Origin: Caballeronia grimmiae
GTDB lineage: Bacteria; Pseudomonadota; Gammaproteobacteria; Burkholderiales; Burkholderiaceae
NCBI RefSeq assembly: GCF_000698555.1
Contig: NZ_JFHE01000007.1
Coordinates: 124,001-188,000, forward strand
Length of the DNA: 64,000 bases
Reading direction: 5' to 3'
Part shown: piece after piece, positions 19,661-27,854 of the stretch
How positions within the stretch are numbered: the first letter of the stretch is position 1
Layout: each line of letters opens with the position of its first letter
Notes under the pieces: generated by a model
Seen by the model: the letters and a program-made list of their open reading frames with translations, nothing else
What the model was told of the DNA's origin: nothing
The model's database searches: none
Translations under genes and position numbers: made by a program

Positions 19661-20221
19661 ATGGCAACGTTATACGAAACGCTGGGCGTCGATGAGCACG
19701 CCACCGAGGAAGAGATCAAGCGGGCGTATCGCAAGGCCGCGATGCGTTGCCACCCTGACCGCAACGTCGGCAACGAAGAGGCCGCTCATGCGAAGTTTCA
19801 CGAGATAAATGACGCTTACGCCATTTTGTCGGACCCCGCGCAACGCGAGGTATACGACCGTATCTTCGCGGAAGAAATGGAGCGCCGTGAAGCGCAGCTA
19901 CGCGAGGAAGAAGCGGCGCGCGAGGCGCTCTATGCGAAGCGCGTATCGCTTGCGATGCGCTTTGCGTCGGAAGGGCGTAACGGTGACGTCGTGTTCGGCG
20001 TGCTGCTCGGCCAGGACTGCGACGAAGCGACGGCTCGGCAGATCGCGGAGAGCGTCGTCGCATTGCACGAGTCGCGCGAAGCGAAGGCAAAGGCCGAATC
20101 CGCGCCTGAGCCCGCGACCGAGACGAAGGAAGCGCCGGCTCAAACCGCCGATCAAAGCGCCCGCGCAATGAACCCGCTTGGCGCAATGTGGTTTCAGTTC
20201 TTCAACAACATGCGTCTTTGA
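19661..20221 (+). CDS. J-domain (DnaJ-like) protein
   Basis: A 186-residue protein whose first ~70 residues are a canonical J domain. It begins [20 protein letters not shown] and contains the HPD motif in [15 protein letters not shown], so it should stimulate an Hsp70 ATPase. The Gly/Phe and zinc-finger regions of DnaJ are missing. A Glu/Arg-rich helix and a low-complexity Ala/Glu/Pro segment (about 145-170) follow, ending [16 protein letters not shown]. It is a class III-type J protein; the client is unknown. Confidence 0.85.
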   Translation: MATLYETLGVDEHATEEEIKRAYRKAAMRCHPDRNVGNEEAAHAKFHEINDAYAILSDPAQREVYDRIFAEEMERREAQLREEEAAREALYAKRVSLAMRFASEGRNGDVVFGVLLGQDCDEATARQIAESVVALHESREAKAKAESAPEPATETKEAPAQTADQSARAMNPLGAMWFQFFNNMRL

Positions 20222-20230
20222 GGCTTCCGG

Positions 20231-20479
20231 TCACGCAGCGAGCCGCTCTCGCCTGATGTTCGCTCGCTGCGGCGCGGGCGGATAAACGCACCACTGTCCG
20301 TCATTGTGTCGAAAGAAGAATAATGCTCTCGACGCCGCACCCTGCAATGTTTCGACGCACACGTACCGCGTGTGATCGGCGCGGGTACGGCTGAACTTCG
20401 TGACATGCACTGGCACGCTTGCCGGCGCGAGCCATTTCTCCACTTGAGAACGTAGGGATCGTTCGTTGATGCTTTTCAT
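20231..20479 (-). CDS. Conserved hypothetical protein, 82 aa
   Basis: A small basic protein starting MKSINERSLRSQVEKWLAPA. The ATG at 20479 is chosen because AGGAG lies 7-8 bases upstream, although the frame is open to 20656. Contents such as VHVTKFSRTRADHTRYVCVET and FFFRHNDGQWCVYPPAP suggest a compact beta-rich fold. There is no signal peptide. It converges with the J-domain gene. I do not recognise the family. Confidence 0.6.
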   Translation of the reverse strand: MKSINERSLRSQVEKWLAPASVPVHVTKFSRTRADHTRYVCVETLQGAASRALFFFRHNDGQWCVYPPAPQRANIRRERLAA

Positions 20480-20794
20480 CTGAAGTCTCCTGCACGCGGC
20501 GTGCATGTCTGGATATCGGCTAGAAGCGCACGAGGCTTTAAGCCGCATGAATGACGCCTGCCGCAACGCACCACACTCGTGACAAAACACTTTAACTCTA
20601 CGCCGTGAATCCGCCAGCGTCGTGCCCTTTTGCGAAATAGCAACAGCACATGCCAAGCTTAATTAAGGCGTCTATGTCGTGTATGTTCAATACGTGTCGT
20701 GCGCGGGTATGTGCGCGAACGGTCATATCGTCGGACCGGTGCGTATGGTTATCGTCAAAGAGGCACTAGCGAAACGCATGCCCGGCCCGATGCG
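20480..20794. other. Intergenic region
   Basis: This 315-bp gap lies between two minus-strand genes and should hold the promoter of the 20231-20479 gene. It is relatively AT-rich around 20580-20700 (for example AAGCTTAATTAAGG). A sequence resembling a -24/-12 promoter occurs at 20641-20657 but has the wrong spacing (11 instead of 10). I see no coding sequence or repeat. Confidence 0.4.
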
Positions 20795-21184
20795 TTATAG
20801 CGGACGCGCGAAGCTGAGTTCGTGACCGTCGGGATCGGTGAGATGAAAATAGCGCTCGTTCCAGGGCGCATCGCGCGGCGCAAACAGCGGCTCGATGCCG
20901 CTTGCGCGCGCCTTGCGATAGAACGCATCCACGTCGGACACGTAGATGATGACGCGGCCCCACCATCGAATGGGACCGTGCGTTTCGCTGGTGATGTTGA
21001 GAAAGGAACTCCCCAGCGCGAAAGAGGTGAACGCTTCATCGGCGCCGCCGTGAACGATGCGAAAGCCGAGCGCCTGATAGAAGCGCACGGCACGTGGCAT
21101 GTCGTGCGTCGCGAGCGTGATTGCGCTCAGACTTTCGACGCGCGCATCATCGTGATCCGAAGGTTCCATGCGTGGGGCTGTCAT
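20795..21184 (-). CDS. VOC-family (glyoxalase/bleomycin-resistance fold) protein
   Basis: A 129-residue single VOC domain. SAITLATHDMPRAVRFYQALG is the typical first beta-alpha unit, and WGRVIIYVSDVDAFYRKA and RYFHLTDPDGHELSFARPL are typical of the second half. The metal-ligand positions of glyoxalase I are only partly obvious, so an enzymatic function is not claimed. Its ATG overlaps the stop of the preceding gene by 4 bp (ATGA), implying translational coupling with the 107-residue protein at 21181-21504. Confidence 0.8.
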   Translation of the reverse strand: MTAPRMEPSDHDDARVESLSAITLATHDMPRAVRFYQALGFRIVHGGADEAFTSFALGSSFLNITSETHGPIRWWGRVIIYVSDVDAFYRKARASGIEPLFAPRDAPWNERYFHLTDPDGHELSFARPL

Positions 21185-21504
21185 TCGGGATGACGATGCG
21201 AAACGATAGACAGCACCGATAAATCCGGATGCGTGCCGTCGATGATGCTCTTGCCGATATGCCGCGCTTCGTCCACTGCGTCTTGCGCGGTCCGGTATTC
21301 ATCGTCGCCATCGGCATGAAAATATACGGCTTCCGCAGGCGTATCGGCGTTCGTTCCATGGCGGCATACACGACCGATGAACACATATCGCTCGGCCGCG
21401 CGTGGAGGCGCGTGCTCCGGCGTCGGTTTTATTTGCGGCAGCACGTGTATGTCGAAGCCCTCATATACGAAGACCTGCCATTGTGAAGCGGGTTCGCCGG
21501 ACAT
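21181..21504 (-). CDS. Conserved hypothetical protein, 107 aa
   Basis: An unrecognised protein that begins MSGEPASQWQVFVYEGFDIHV and has a C-terminal segment YRTAQDAVDEARHIGKSIID resembling a small domain common in uncharacterised proteobacterial proteins. The ATG at 21504 is chosen because GGGAGG lies 5 bases upstream. It overlaps the VOC gene by 4 bp. It lies 126 bp downstream of the small double-glycine peptide gene on the same strand, so it could be in the same transcript if the intervening hairpin does not terminate. Confidence 0.6.
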   Translation of the reverse strand: MSGEPASQWQVFVYEGFDIHVLPQIKPTPEHAPPRAAERYVFIGRVCRHGTNADTPAEAVYFHADGDDEYRTAQDAVDEARHIGKSIIDGTHPDLSVLSIVSHRHPE

Positions 21505-21591
21505 GATCGCCTCCCTGTCGTTGCCAGGCTCGCATTGCAACGTTACTCCACTTCGGCATGCGAATCCATCGGGAACGACGGGTTGCCACGA

Positions 21592-21620
21592 GCGGCTCGC
21601 ACGCGATGGACACGAGCCGC
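21592..21620 (-). other. Hairpin downstream of the small peptide gene
   Basis: A perfect 8-bp stem GCGGCTCG/CGAGCCGC with a 13-base loop begins 10 bp after the peptide stop codon. There is no T-run after it on the minus strand, so it is a candidate 3' mRNA-stabilising or attenuating structure rather than a classical terminator. It would set the peptide mRNA apart from the two downstream genes. Confidence 0.45.
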
Positions 21621-21630
21621 CAACGCCGCA

Positions 21631-21837
21631 TCACACGATATACGGTCCGCTGATGCGCCCTTCGAAGATGGCGATGTTGATGCCCCAGTCATCGACGGTT
21701 CCGGGCGCGCGGCCATCGACGATGGCGGACACGGCCCTTCCGCCTGCGATGCACTGCATCTGTTGCTGAGAGAGCCTGGCTTCGTCGCGGGCTTGAGTAT
21801 CGGGCGGAAGGTCCGCAATGGCGAGAGTGCGTTTCAT
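21631..21837 (-). CDS. Small peptide with double-glycine leader motif, 68 aa (putative precursor peptide)
   Basis: The ATG at 21837 has AGGAG 7 bases upstream. The N-terminal half is a leader-like segment (MKRTLAIADLPPD, then LSQQQMQCIAGG). The pattern I.DLP followed by LSxxxMxxIxGG matches the double-glycine leaders of bacteriocin-like and other exported precursor peptides in proteobacteria. Cleavage after GG at residue 33 would release a ~35-residue acidic core containing DDWGINIAIFEGRISGPYIV and one Trp, but no Cys. No C39 peptidase/ABC exporter or maturase is adjacent. A near-perfect sigma-54 promoter at 21900-21915, almost identical to that of pqqA, lies about 60 bp upstream. Divergent are a DUF3280-like gene and the PQQ-associated propeller. 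Function unknown; a C1-regulated secreted or modified peptide is the inference. Confidence 0.65.
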   Translation of the reverse strand: MKRTLAIADLPPDTQARDEARLSQQQMQCIAGGRAVSAIVDGRAPGTVDDWGINIAIFEGRISGPYIV

Positions 21838-21899
21838 GGTGGTGCTCCTGGCGGGTAGCTTGAAGTGAACCGAGCATTGCGATGCTCGCCACGAGTTTT

Positions 21900-21915
21900 G
21901 CAAGGCCTATGCCAA
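21900..21915 (-). promoter_or_regulatory. Sigma-54 (-24/-12) promoter for the small peptide
   Basis: Read on the minus strand: TTGGCATAGGCCTTGC. The GG and GC doublets are exactly 10 bases apart, and the -24 (TTGGCA) and -12 (TTGC, followed by AA) blocks match the RpoN consensus. Predicted transcription starts near 21888, giving a leader of about 50 nt. It differs from the pqqA promoter at only one of 16 positions. Confidence 0.78.
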
Positions 21916-22010
21916 TGCGCGCCGCCTGGGCGTGGACAAGGCGCAGCGCGCAACAGCCGCACTTGATCGAGTCGTCAGGCGGCGGTATGTTGGAGTCGCG
22001 CGAACAGATG

Positions 22011-22024
22011 AACACCGTGGTGTT
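22011..22024. promoter_or_regulatory. Dyad symmetry, candidate operator
   Basis: AACACC-GT-GGTGTT, two 6-bp arms with a 2-bp spacer, ends 23 bp before the ATG of the DUF3280-like gene. It also lies about 110 bp upstream of the divergent sigma-54 promoter, within the distance range of activator sites. No second copy was noticed near the other sigma-54 promoters, so its role is open. Confidence 0.3.
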
Positions 22025-22047
22025 GGCGCATCTATCGGGACTGGACC

Positions 22048-22581
22048 ATGAACTTCATTGTTCGGGCAGTGAGTTTTATCCTCGCGAGCGCAGTGCCTTT
22101 TAGCGGCTGCGTTCTCGCGCAAGAGGCGCGGCAATCTATTGCACTGCTCGACTGCACGCTCATCGACGATAACGCCGCCTACAACGACGCCGACATCAAC
22201 CGCATTCAAAGCCAGCGGCTTCAGATGATCAGCAGCACCTTGCGCGATGACGTACACCAGCGCGCGCTGTTCGAAGTCGCGGATAACGCGCGAGCAAGCG
22301 ATCTCATCGCCTCGCTGCAAAGCGGTCAGGACATGAGCGCATGCAACGGATGCGAGCTGCGTGTGGCGCGTGAGTTGGGCGCGTCGCGCGTCGGCGTGTG
22401 CTGGGTGCAGAAGATCAGCAATCTGATACTCAACATGAACCTGCGGGTAGAGGACGCACGCAGCGGCGCAACCCTCTTTCAGCGTTCGGTCGATATTCGC
22501 GGCAATACGGATCAGTCCTGGCGACGCGGCGCAAAGGCACTGGTCGATCTTCTCGCGAACGATGCGTCCGCGCTTCATTGA
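22048..22581 (+). CDS. Exported DUF3280-like protein
   Basis: A 177-residue protein with a signal peptide (VRAVSFILASAVPFSGCVLAQ; the Cys is a weak lipobox candidate). The core reads SIALLDCTLIDDNA..., CNGCELRVARELGASRVGVCW and ISNLILNMNLRVEDARSG. I associate this with a family of exported proteins annotated as DUF3280 or DUF2380 and found near PQQ-dependent alcohol dehydrogenase genes; the family number is from memory and uncertain. It is 144 bp upstream of, and co-directional with, the PQQ-associated propeller. The conserved cysteines may form disulfides in the periplasm. Its function is unknown. Confidence 0.62.
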   Translation: MNFIVRAVSFILASAVPFSGCVLAQEARQSIALLDCTLIDDNAAYNDADINRIQSQRLQMISSTLRDDVHQRALFEVADNARASDLIASLQSGQDMSACNGCELRVARELGASRVGVCWVQKISNLILNMNLRVEDARSGATLFQRSVDIRGNTDQSWRRGAKALVDLLANDASALH

Positions 22582-22725
22582 TCCTTTGCGAAGGGAATTC
22601 GGGAATTTCTCCCGCCCGATGCGATTGCGTGCGCGGCGTCTCCTGCGCTAAGTTAGTCGCTGGGCGAGGCTCACCTCAAGCGGCCCGCCATAGAACGAAC
22701 AAAGAACGTTCAGCTGGAGACGCTC

Positions 22726-23790
22726 ATGCAAGTCACCATCAAGGCGGCGCGCCTGGCGTGCGCGTCGTTTCTCGCACCCGCTTTGTTTCTCTCCGCATTC
22801 AGCGCGCACGCCACGGCTCAGACCGCTTATGTGACCAGCGAAACCGCCGGGGTCGGCGTGATCGATCTCGCGAATTTCTCGCTTGCCAGAACCATCGACG
22901 TGGGCAAGGACGGCCCGCGCGGCCTGAGCCTCAATCAGGACGGCACGCGCCTGTATGTCGCCAACAAATCGACGGGCGATCTTTCGGAAATCGATACCGC
23001 TTCCGGCAAGGTCACGCGGCGCGTGAAGATCGGCAAGAACCCCGAATTCGTGCGTGTGTACGGCGGTTATGCGTATGTGACGTATGAGCCGGGCGAATCC
23101 GGCGCGCCGCCCAAACCCGGCGAGCCCGAGAAGGACGACGACGACGCGAACTCGCCGCCCGCCGAAATCGCCATCGTCGATCTAAAAGCGTTGAAGGTCA
23201 CGCGTTCGGTCAAGAGTGGCCATGAAACGGAAGGCGTCGAATTTTCGCGGGACGGCACGCTGATTCTCGTCACGAACGAAGGCGACGACACGGTGTCCGT
23301 CTACCGTGCGCGCACGGGCAAGCCGGTGCGCACCGTCGCATTGCAGAAGGGCTCGCGTCCGCGCGGCATCAAGATATCGCCCGATGGAAAGCAATACGTC
23401 GTCACGCTCGAGAATGCTAACAAGTTCATCGTGCTGGACGGCAAGGACCTGAAGGTTGTCAAAACCGTCGATACGAAAACCGGCCCCTATGGCGTATCGT
23501 TCGATCCTTCGGGCAAGCGCCTGATTGTGGTTGCATCGCGGGACAAGATCCTGCAAGTGTTCGACGGCGCGACCTACGCGCACATGAGCGACATACCCGT
23601 AGGCCAGCGCTGCTGGCATTTCAGCTTCACGCCCGATGGATCGCGGCTGCTGCTGGCATGCGGCCGCTCCAATGCGGTGTATGTGCTCGATGCGTCGAAC
23701 TTCCAGACCATCAGCCAGATCGGCGACTTGCCGCTTGCATGGGGCATCGTCACGTATCCGCCGAGCGCGGGATCGATAGCGGGCCGCTGA
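22726..23790 (+). CDS. PQQ-associated YVTN-type beta-propeller protein
   Basis: A 354-residue exported protein (signal peptide ending HATAQ near residue 32) made of repeated blades such as TRLYVANKSTGDLSEIDTAS, GTLILVTNEGDDTVSVYRA and KRLIVVASRDKILQVFDGA. Six or seven blades are expected. The family is repeatedly found with PQQ-dependent alcohol dehydrogenases and is annotated as PQQ-dependent catabolism-associated beta-propeller. An unusual acidic insertion (EKDDDDAN, residues 135-142) interrupts the blades after YVTYEPGE. A catalytic role is not established; it may help in periplasmic assembly or binding. Confidence 0.8.
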   Translation: MQVTIKAARLACASFLAPALFLSAFSAHATAQTAYVTSETAGVGVIDLANFSLARTIDVGKDGPRGLSLNQDGTRLYVANKSTGDLSEIDTASGKVTRRVKIGKNPEFVRVYGGYAYVTYEPGESGAPPKPGEPEKDDDDANSPPAEIAIVDLKALKVTRSVKSGHETEGVEFSRDGTLILVTNEGDDTVSVYRARTGKPVRTVALQKGSRPRGIKISPDGKQYVVTLENANKFIVLDGKDLKVVKTVDTKTGPYGVSFDPSGKRLIVVASRDKILQVFDGATYAHMSDIPVGQRCWHFSFTPDGSRLLLACGRSNAVYVLDASNFQTISQIGDLPLAWGIVTYPPSAGSIAGR

Positions 23791-23903
23791 TCGCGCTGGC
23801 CGCACGGCCGTTTCGCTTTGCACCGCGCATCGTTGCTCAATCCACCTTCCGCCTCGCTGTGAGCGGCTGCTAGTATCAGATAGGCTCTCCGGCGAGGACA
23901 ATC

Positions 23904-24314
23904 ATGCTTACATTAGCCGAGGCGTTCGACGCAATATCCGATACTCCGGTGAGCAGGCGCATTCTGATTGCGGCCCAGGGCAGCACGGGCAATTGCCGAT
24001 GGCTGCCCGCACACGTCGGCAAGCACGGCGAGCTTCGTTACGAGCAGTGCATACAGGAAGGCATCGAACTGGACGACGATGCCGCCGACGCGCTTCGCCT
24101 CTTGGATGCCGGCTCGCTTTCCTCGTGCGCGCTCGTCGTGCATCTTGGCGCGCTGGGCGTGGGCGCGCTCGTGATGGGACCGGAATCGCCCAGCGATGCC
24201 ATGCGGATGCTCGAGCAACTCAAGGCCAACGCACTCGGCCGCTTCGTCGAGAAATTCCTGGCCGACTTGCGGCAACGCCGGCCTGCAAAGATCTATCCGT
24301 TCAAACCGCGCTGA
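23904..24314 (+). CDS. Conserved hypothetical protein, 136 aa
   Basis: An unrecognised cytoplasmic protein that begins MLTLAEAFDAISDTPVSRRI. It contains GSTGNCRWLPAHVGKHGELRY and a central VHLGALGVGALVMGPESPSDAMRMLEQL. The end is helical and basic (FVEKFLADLRQRRPAKIYPFK). There is no signal peptide. It is plus-strand, 113 bp after the propeller, and converges with the TonB receptor gene. Genus-conserved hypothetical is the most that can be said. Confidence 0.55.
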   Translation: MLTLAEAFDAISDTPVSRRILIAAQGSTGNCRWLPAHVGKHGELRYEQCIQEGIELDDDAADALRLLDAGSLSSCALVVHLGALGVGALVMGPESPSDAMRMLEQLKANALGRFVEKFLADLRQRRPAKIYPFKPR

Positions 24315-24334
24315 GTCGGAGCTGGCAGCAGCAC

Positions 24335-26635
24335 TCAGTTCCATGCATAGCGCAAGCCGACCCAGACGCCGCGTGGCGCACCAATCCCGAGGAATTGCTC
24401 ATTGGTGGTATCCGCGCCGTTGAAGGTATGGTTCGGCCCGTTGAAGAAGTTCTCGCCGAGAATCGCGAAGTTCGCGTAGCGCTTGTTGAGCAGGTTCTTG
24501 ACCGTCGCATAGACTTGCAATTGCTTCGTGACGTTATAGGTCGTGTCGAGATCGATCAGGAAATAGCCGGCGATGCTGCGGTTAACATCCTGATTGTTCT
24601 CGTCGCCACGCGCAAAGATATTGCTGCGATATGTGAGATTCGTGCCAATGTTCCATCGCGAAAGCGGGTTGTAGTCCACACGCAGTTTCACGGTATTTGC
24701 GGGAATGCCGGGAATGCGGTCTCCGGAATGCACGGTAATGTTGCCGTTGGCGTCCGCGCTCGAATTGCTCGCGCTGTTCTCCCTCCATGTGGAACGATAC
24801 GTCGCGTTCACATAGCTGTAGCTCGCGGCGAACCCGAGCGGTCCCCATCGCGTGCGGCCCGCGAGTTCGAAACCCTGACGGCGTGTCTTGCCGACGTTCT
24901 GAAAGTAGCCGAGCGTGCTCGTTGCGCCTTCGCTGCTGACGAACTGGATGTCGTCCGTGAGCGTCGTGCTGTATAACGCGGCGCTCCAGGTCGTCGATCT
25001 GCCGATATGTCCGCGTGCACCTATTTCGAACGTCTTCGAGATGACCGGCTTTAGTTCGGGGTCCGCAATGAAATCGTTCGGAAGCGAGCAGGGGGCGTTC
25101 GGGTCCGCGCACGCAAGCTCGATTGCCGTCGGCGAACGCATGCCTTCGTTGTAGGTCGCATACGCCGTGAACCACGGCGTCGGGTTCCAGTTGAAGCCAA
25201 TTGCCGGATTGAAACGCGAAAACGTGTGCCGTCCATCGAGGAGCGGCTGCACGCCGCTTTCATCGCCGATGGTCGCCTTGGCCCAGTTATAGCGGCCCGC
25301 GAGCGTCATCGACCATTGCTCGGTGAACGACAGCGTATTCTCGAAGTAAATGCCCCAGTTTTCATTGCGCGTCTTGGCGTTCGTCGTCGGCACGAAAGGG
25401 CCGAGGCCGATGGTCGCGCGGCTATCGGTGAACTCCGCGGGCTGCGACGACTGAGTGAAATGCGAATTGGCGAAGTCGCCTGCTCCGCCCAGAATCAACT
25501 GGTTATCCATGCCGAACAGCTTGTTGAGCAGCGTCAGCTGCAGGCTTGCGCCATAGCTGTCCGTCACGATCACGGATTGATCGTTGGTCGCCTCCGTGAG
25601 ATCGATCGTGCCGTCCTCATCGGCTTCGCCGTAATTGTCGTTGACGTTGCTGCTCACGTTGCGGTTGCGATAGTGCCGGTAATACAGATTGCCGCTCAAC
25701 TCCACATTCGGCGAAAAGTAGTGCTCGCCCGACAGCGTGATATAGCCCACCTGATTTTCATTCGTGTCGGGAAACGTATAAGCCTGCTTGTAGTTGTCGA
25801 GAAACGAGCGTGGAATGGTCTGCGATCCGTTGAGCGTGTTGTCCGCGCCGCCCATCGAGAGAGAAATGGTCGTGTCGGCGTCCGTGTAACGTAGCTTCGC
25901 AAATGCCTGGCGCAAGCGGCTCGAATTCTGTGCCGCCCAGCCGTTGTCATTGGCGATGTTGGCCGTGAAGTAGTAGTCCAGGTTAGTGCCGATCACGCCG
26001 CCTTGTTCGATCTGCGCAGTCTTTTTGCCCCACGATCCGCCGCTGATATCGATGTTCCCGCCGGGATTCGTGCGGCCGTTCTTGGTCGTGATGGCGATTG
26101 CGCCGCCGAGCGTATTGAGGCCGAAGGTCGGATTGGAACCGGGAATGAGTTGCATCGTATTAATGGCGGCTTCCGGAATCAGATCCCAGTTCACCACATC
26201 GCCGAAAGGCTCATTGATGCGAACACCATCGAGAAACACTGAAAGACCCTGCGGCGTGCCGAGCAAGGGCGACGCAGTGAAACCCCGATAATTGATATCC
26301 GTTTGAGAAGAATTGCCCTGCGCGTCGTTGACGTCGACACTCACTGCGTTTTGCTGCAGATAGTCGGTGACGGTAGCGGAGTGCTGCGCTTCGATCTCGT
26401 TGCCCTTGATGGTCTGCACGTTCGCCGGCACCTTTTCGAGCGGCGTGCCCACGCCCAATAAGGGTGTGGTTCCCACCACGACGATAGTCGGCAATTCCGT
26501 ATTCGGCGGCGCGCTGGCCGCTTGCGCCCACGCGCCGGCAGTGATGCTCGCGAATGCGCTCCCGAACACGAGCTTCAGTCCCGCTCGGGGTTTGAACCGA
26601 TGCGCGATGGCGGACTGGCGCGGCATGCTCCTCAT
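24335..26635 (-). CDS. TonB-dependent outer-membrane receptor
   Basis: A 766-residue receptor with a signal peptide ending GAWAQ and a TonB-box-like TIVVVG. The plug domain begins TPLEKVPANVQTIKGNEIEAQ and includes GSNPTFGLNTLGGAIAITTKNG. The beta-barrel ends in VGLRYAWN, with a terminal aromatic-rich strand. It is divergent from the NarL-type sensor kinase and sits next to the PQQ and H4MPT genes. Receptors in such positions in methylotrophs can import lanthanide-chelate complexes (LutH-like), which would fit PQQ enzymes of the XoxF type. That link is inference; siderophore, vitamin or other ligands are possible. Confidence 0.85.
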   Translation of the reverse strand: MRSMPRQSAIAHRFKPRAGLKLVFGSAFASITAGAWAQAASAPPNTELPTIVVVGTTPLLGVGTPLEKVPANVQTIKGNEIEAQHSATVTDYLQQNAVSVDVNDAQGNSSQTDINYRGFTASPLLGTPQGLSVFLDGVRINEPFGDVVNWDLIPEAAINTMQLIPGSNPTFGLNTLGGAIAITTKNGRTNPGGNIDISGGSWGKKTAQIEQGGVIGTNLDYYFTANIANDNGWAAQNSSRLRQAFAKLRYTDADTTISLSMGGADNTLNGSQTIPRSFLDNYKQAYTFPDTNENQVGYITLSGEHYFSPNVELSGNLYYRHYRNRNVSSNVNDNYGEADEDGTIDLTEATNDQSVIVTDSYGASLQLTLLNKLFGMDNQLILGGAGDFANSHFTQSSQPAEFTDSRATIGLGPFVPTTNAKTRNENWGIYFENTLSFTEQWSMTLAGRYNWAKATIGDESGVQPLLDGRHTFSRFNPAIGFNWNPTPWFTAYATYNEGMRSPTAIELACADPNAPCSLPNDFIADPELKPVISKTFEIGARGHIGRSTTWSAALYSTTLTDDIQFVSSEGATSTLGYFQNVGKTRRQGFELAGRTRWGPLGFAASYSYVNATYRSTWRENSASNSSADANGNITVHSGDRIPGIPANTVKLRVDYNPLSRWNIGTNLTYRSNIFARGDENNQDVNRSIAGYFLIDLDTTYNVTKQLQVYATVKNLLNKRYANFAILGENFFNGPNHTFNGADTTNEQFLGIGAPRGVWVGLRYAWN

Positions 26636-26801
26636 TGTCGTCTCCGGTTATTCTTTCTTGTGGCTTCCTTGAAACGATCGGCCTTTGATAGAAAGAGTCG
26701 CACAACAATCCGTGCGCGCCCCGGGAGCTTTTCCCGATCGTGCAGGGAAGGGTTCCCAAACGTCGTTGCATGCGCCATCGCGCGGGCCTGGCGTGCTTAA
26801 A

Positions 26802-27854
26802 ATGGATTCCGCGATGCCATCCGAATCCTCGTCCTCTCGCGCTAAAGATGCTTCCAGACGCGCCACGCCCTCGACGGCGTCGCGCGATCTGGCATGCGTG
26901 CTCGCGATGACGATCGTCGCGGGCGCAGGCTTCGCCCTGATCGACTTCAGCGAATTCACTTATCACTGGACGCGCAGCGCCGAGCGCTTTCAGCTAGATG
27001 AACTTCCTGCGACCCTGTTCGTGCTTGCGCTCGGCTTTGCGTGGTTCGCATGGCGCCGCTACAAGGACGCGCGTCGCGAAGTGCGCCGCAGCCGTGCGCT
27101 CGAACAGGAGGCGGAACATCTGCTCGCTGAGAACCGGCGGCTCGCCAATCAGGCCATTACCGCGCAGGAAGCGGAACGCCGCCATTTAGCGCGCGAGCTG
27201 CACGACGAACTGGGGCAGTACCTCAACGCGATATCGCTCGATGCGGCACGCATCCGCGATTTGTCCGCTGAACGTGAGGACGAAATTCATCGGCTTGCTT
27301 TGGCGTTGATGCAAAGCGCGACGCACGTGTACCGCGAAATCGGCGGCATGACCCGCAAGCTAAGGCCCATCGGCCTCGATGAATTCGGCTTGCCGACTGC
27401 CATGGAACATTGCATCGAAGGCTGGCGCGAACGCTTGCCGCAAGCGGAATTCACGTTGACGGTAGAGGGCGATTTCGACCATCTCGGCGATGCGCTCAAC
27501 ATCGCGCTTTATCGGCTCGTGCAGGAAGGGCTGACGAACGTGTCCAAGTTCGCGCGTGCATCACGCGTCGAAATCTATCTGGTACGCACGCCGGAAACGA
27601 AGCAAGGCTCGGGAGAGGTCGTCGTGACTATTGCGGACGACGGTCCGGGCGTCGATCTGTCAGTGCCGCGCAAGGGTCTGGGACTCGTCGGCATGCGCGA
27701 GCGCGTGGAGGCGCTGGGCGGCGAATTCCATCTTGCGAGCAGTCCCGGTCAGGGCTTTCTGGTCTGCGCACGCGTACCCGTTCAGGCGGGGCGACCGTTG
27801 CCTAGCGAGCCGAACGAAGGCGCGTCGGGTGCGCCAGTGAGATCGGAAAAATGA
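26802..27854 (+). CDS. NarL-family sensor histidine kinase
   Basis: About 350 residues, with two membrane segments (near 30-49 and 70-85) enclosing a short periplasmic loop. A coiled-coil linker leads to HisKA_3 (EAERRHLARELHDELGQYLN, phospho-His134) and a HATPase domain (DDGPGVDLSVPRKGLGLVGM). The start is uncertain because no good ribosome binding site was seen; 26802 begins MDSAMPSE and a start at 26685 is possible. Its 3' end overlaps the response regulator gene at 27782-28483 tail to tail by 73 bp, so the likely cognate pair is on opposite strands. The regulator is last in the pqq run, suggesting control of PQQ-dependent alcohol oxidation. Confidence 0.83.
   Translation: MDSAMPSESSSSRAKDASRRATPSTASRDLACVLAMTIVAGAGFALIDFSEFTYHWTRSAERFQLDELPATLFVLALGFAWFAWRRYKDARREVRRSRALEQEAEHLLAENRRLANQAITAQEAERRHLARELHDELGQYLNAISLDAARIRDLSAEREDEIHRLALALMQSATHVYREIGGMTRKLRPIGLDEFGLPTAMEHCIEGWRERLPQAEFTLTVEGDFDHLGDALNIALYRLVQEGLTNVSKFARASRVEIYLVRTPETKQGSGEVVVTIADDGPGVDLSVPRKGLGLVGMRERVEALGGEFHLASSPGQGFLVCARVPVQAGRPLPSEPNEGASGAPVRSEK

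Noticed and set aside
20641..20657. Sigma-54-like sequence TTGGCATGTGCTGTTGC on the minus strand
   Set aside because: The GG and GC doublets are 11, not 10, bases apart. Sigma-54 tolerates little spacing change, and the downstream gene has no C1 link.
22011..22024. AACACC-GT-GGTGTT as the common activator site of the regulon
   Set aside because: No matching dyad was seen at suitable distance from the pqqA, fhcB or mptG promoters, so it is listed only as a local candidate operator.
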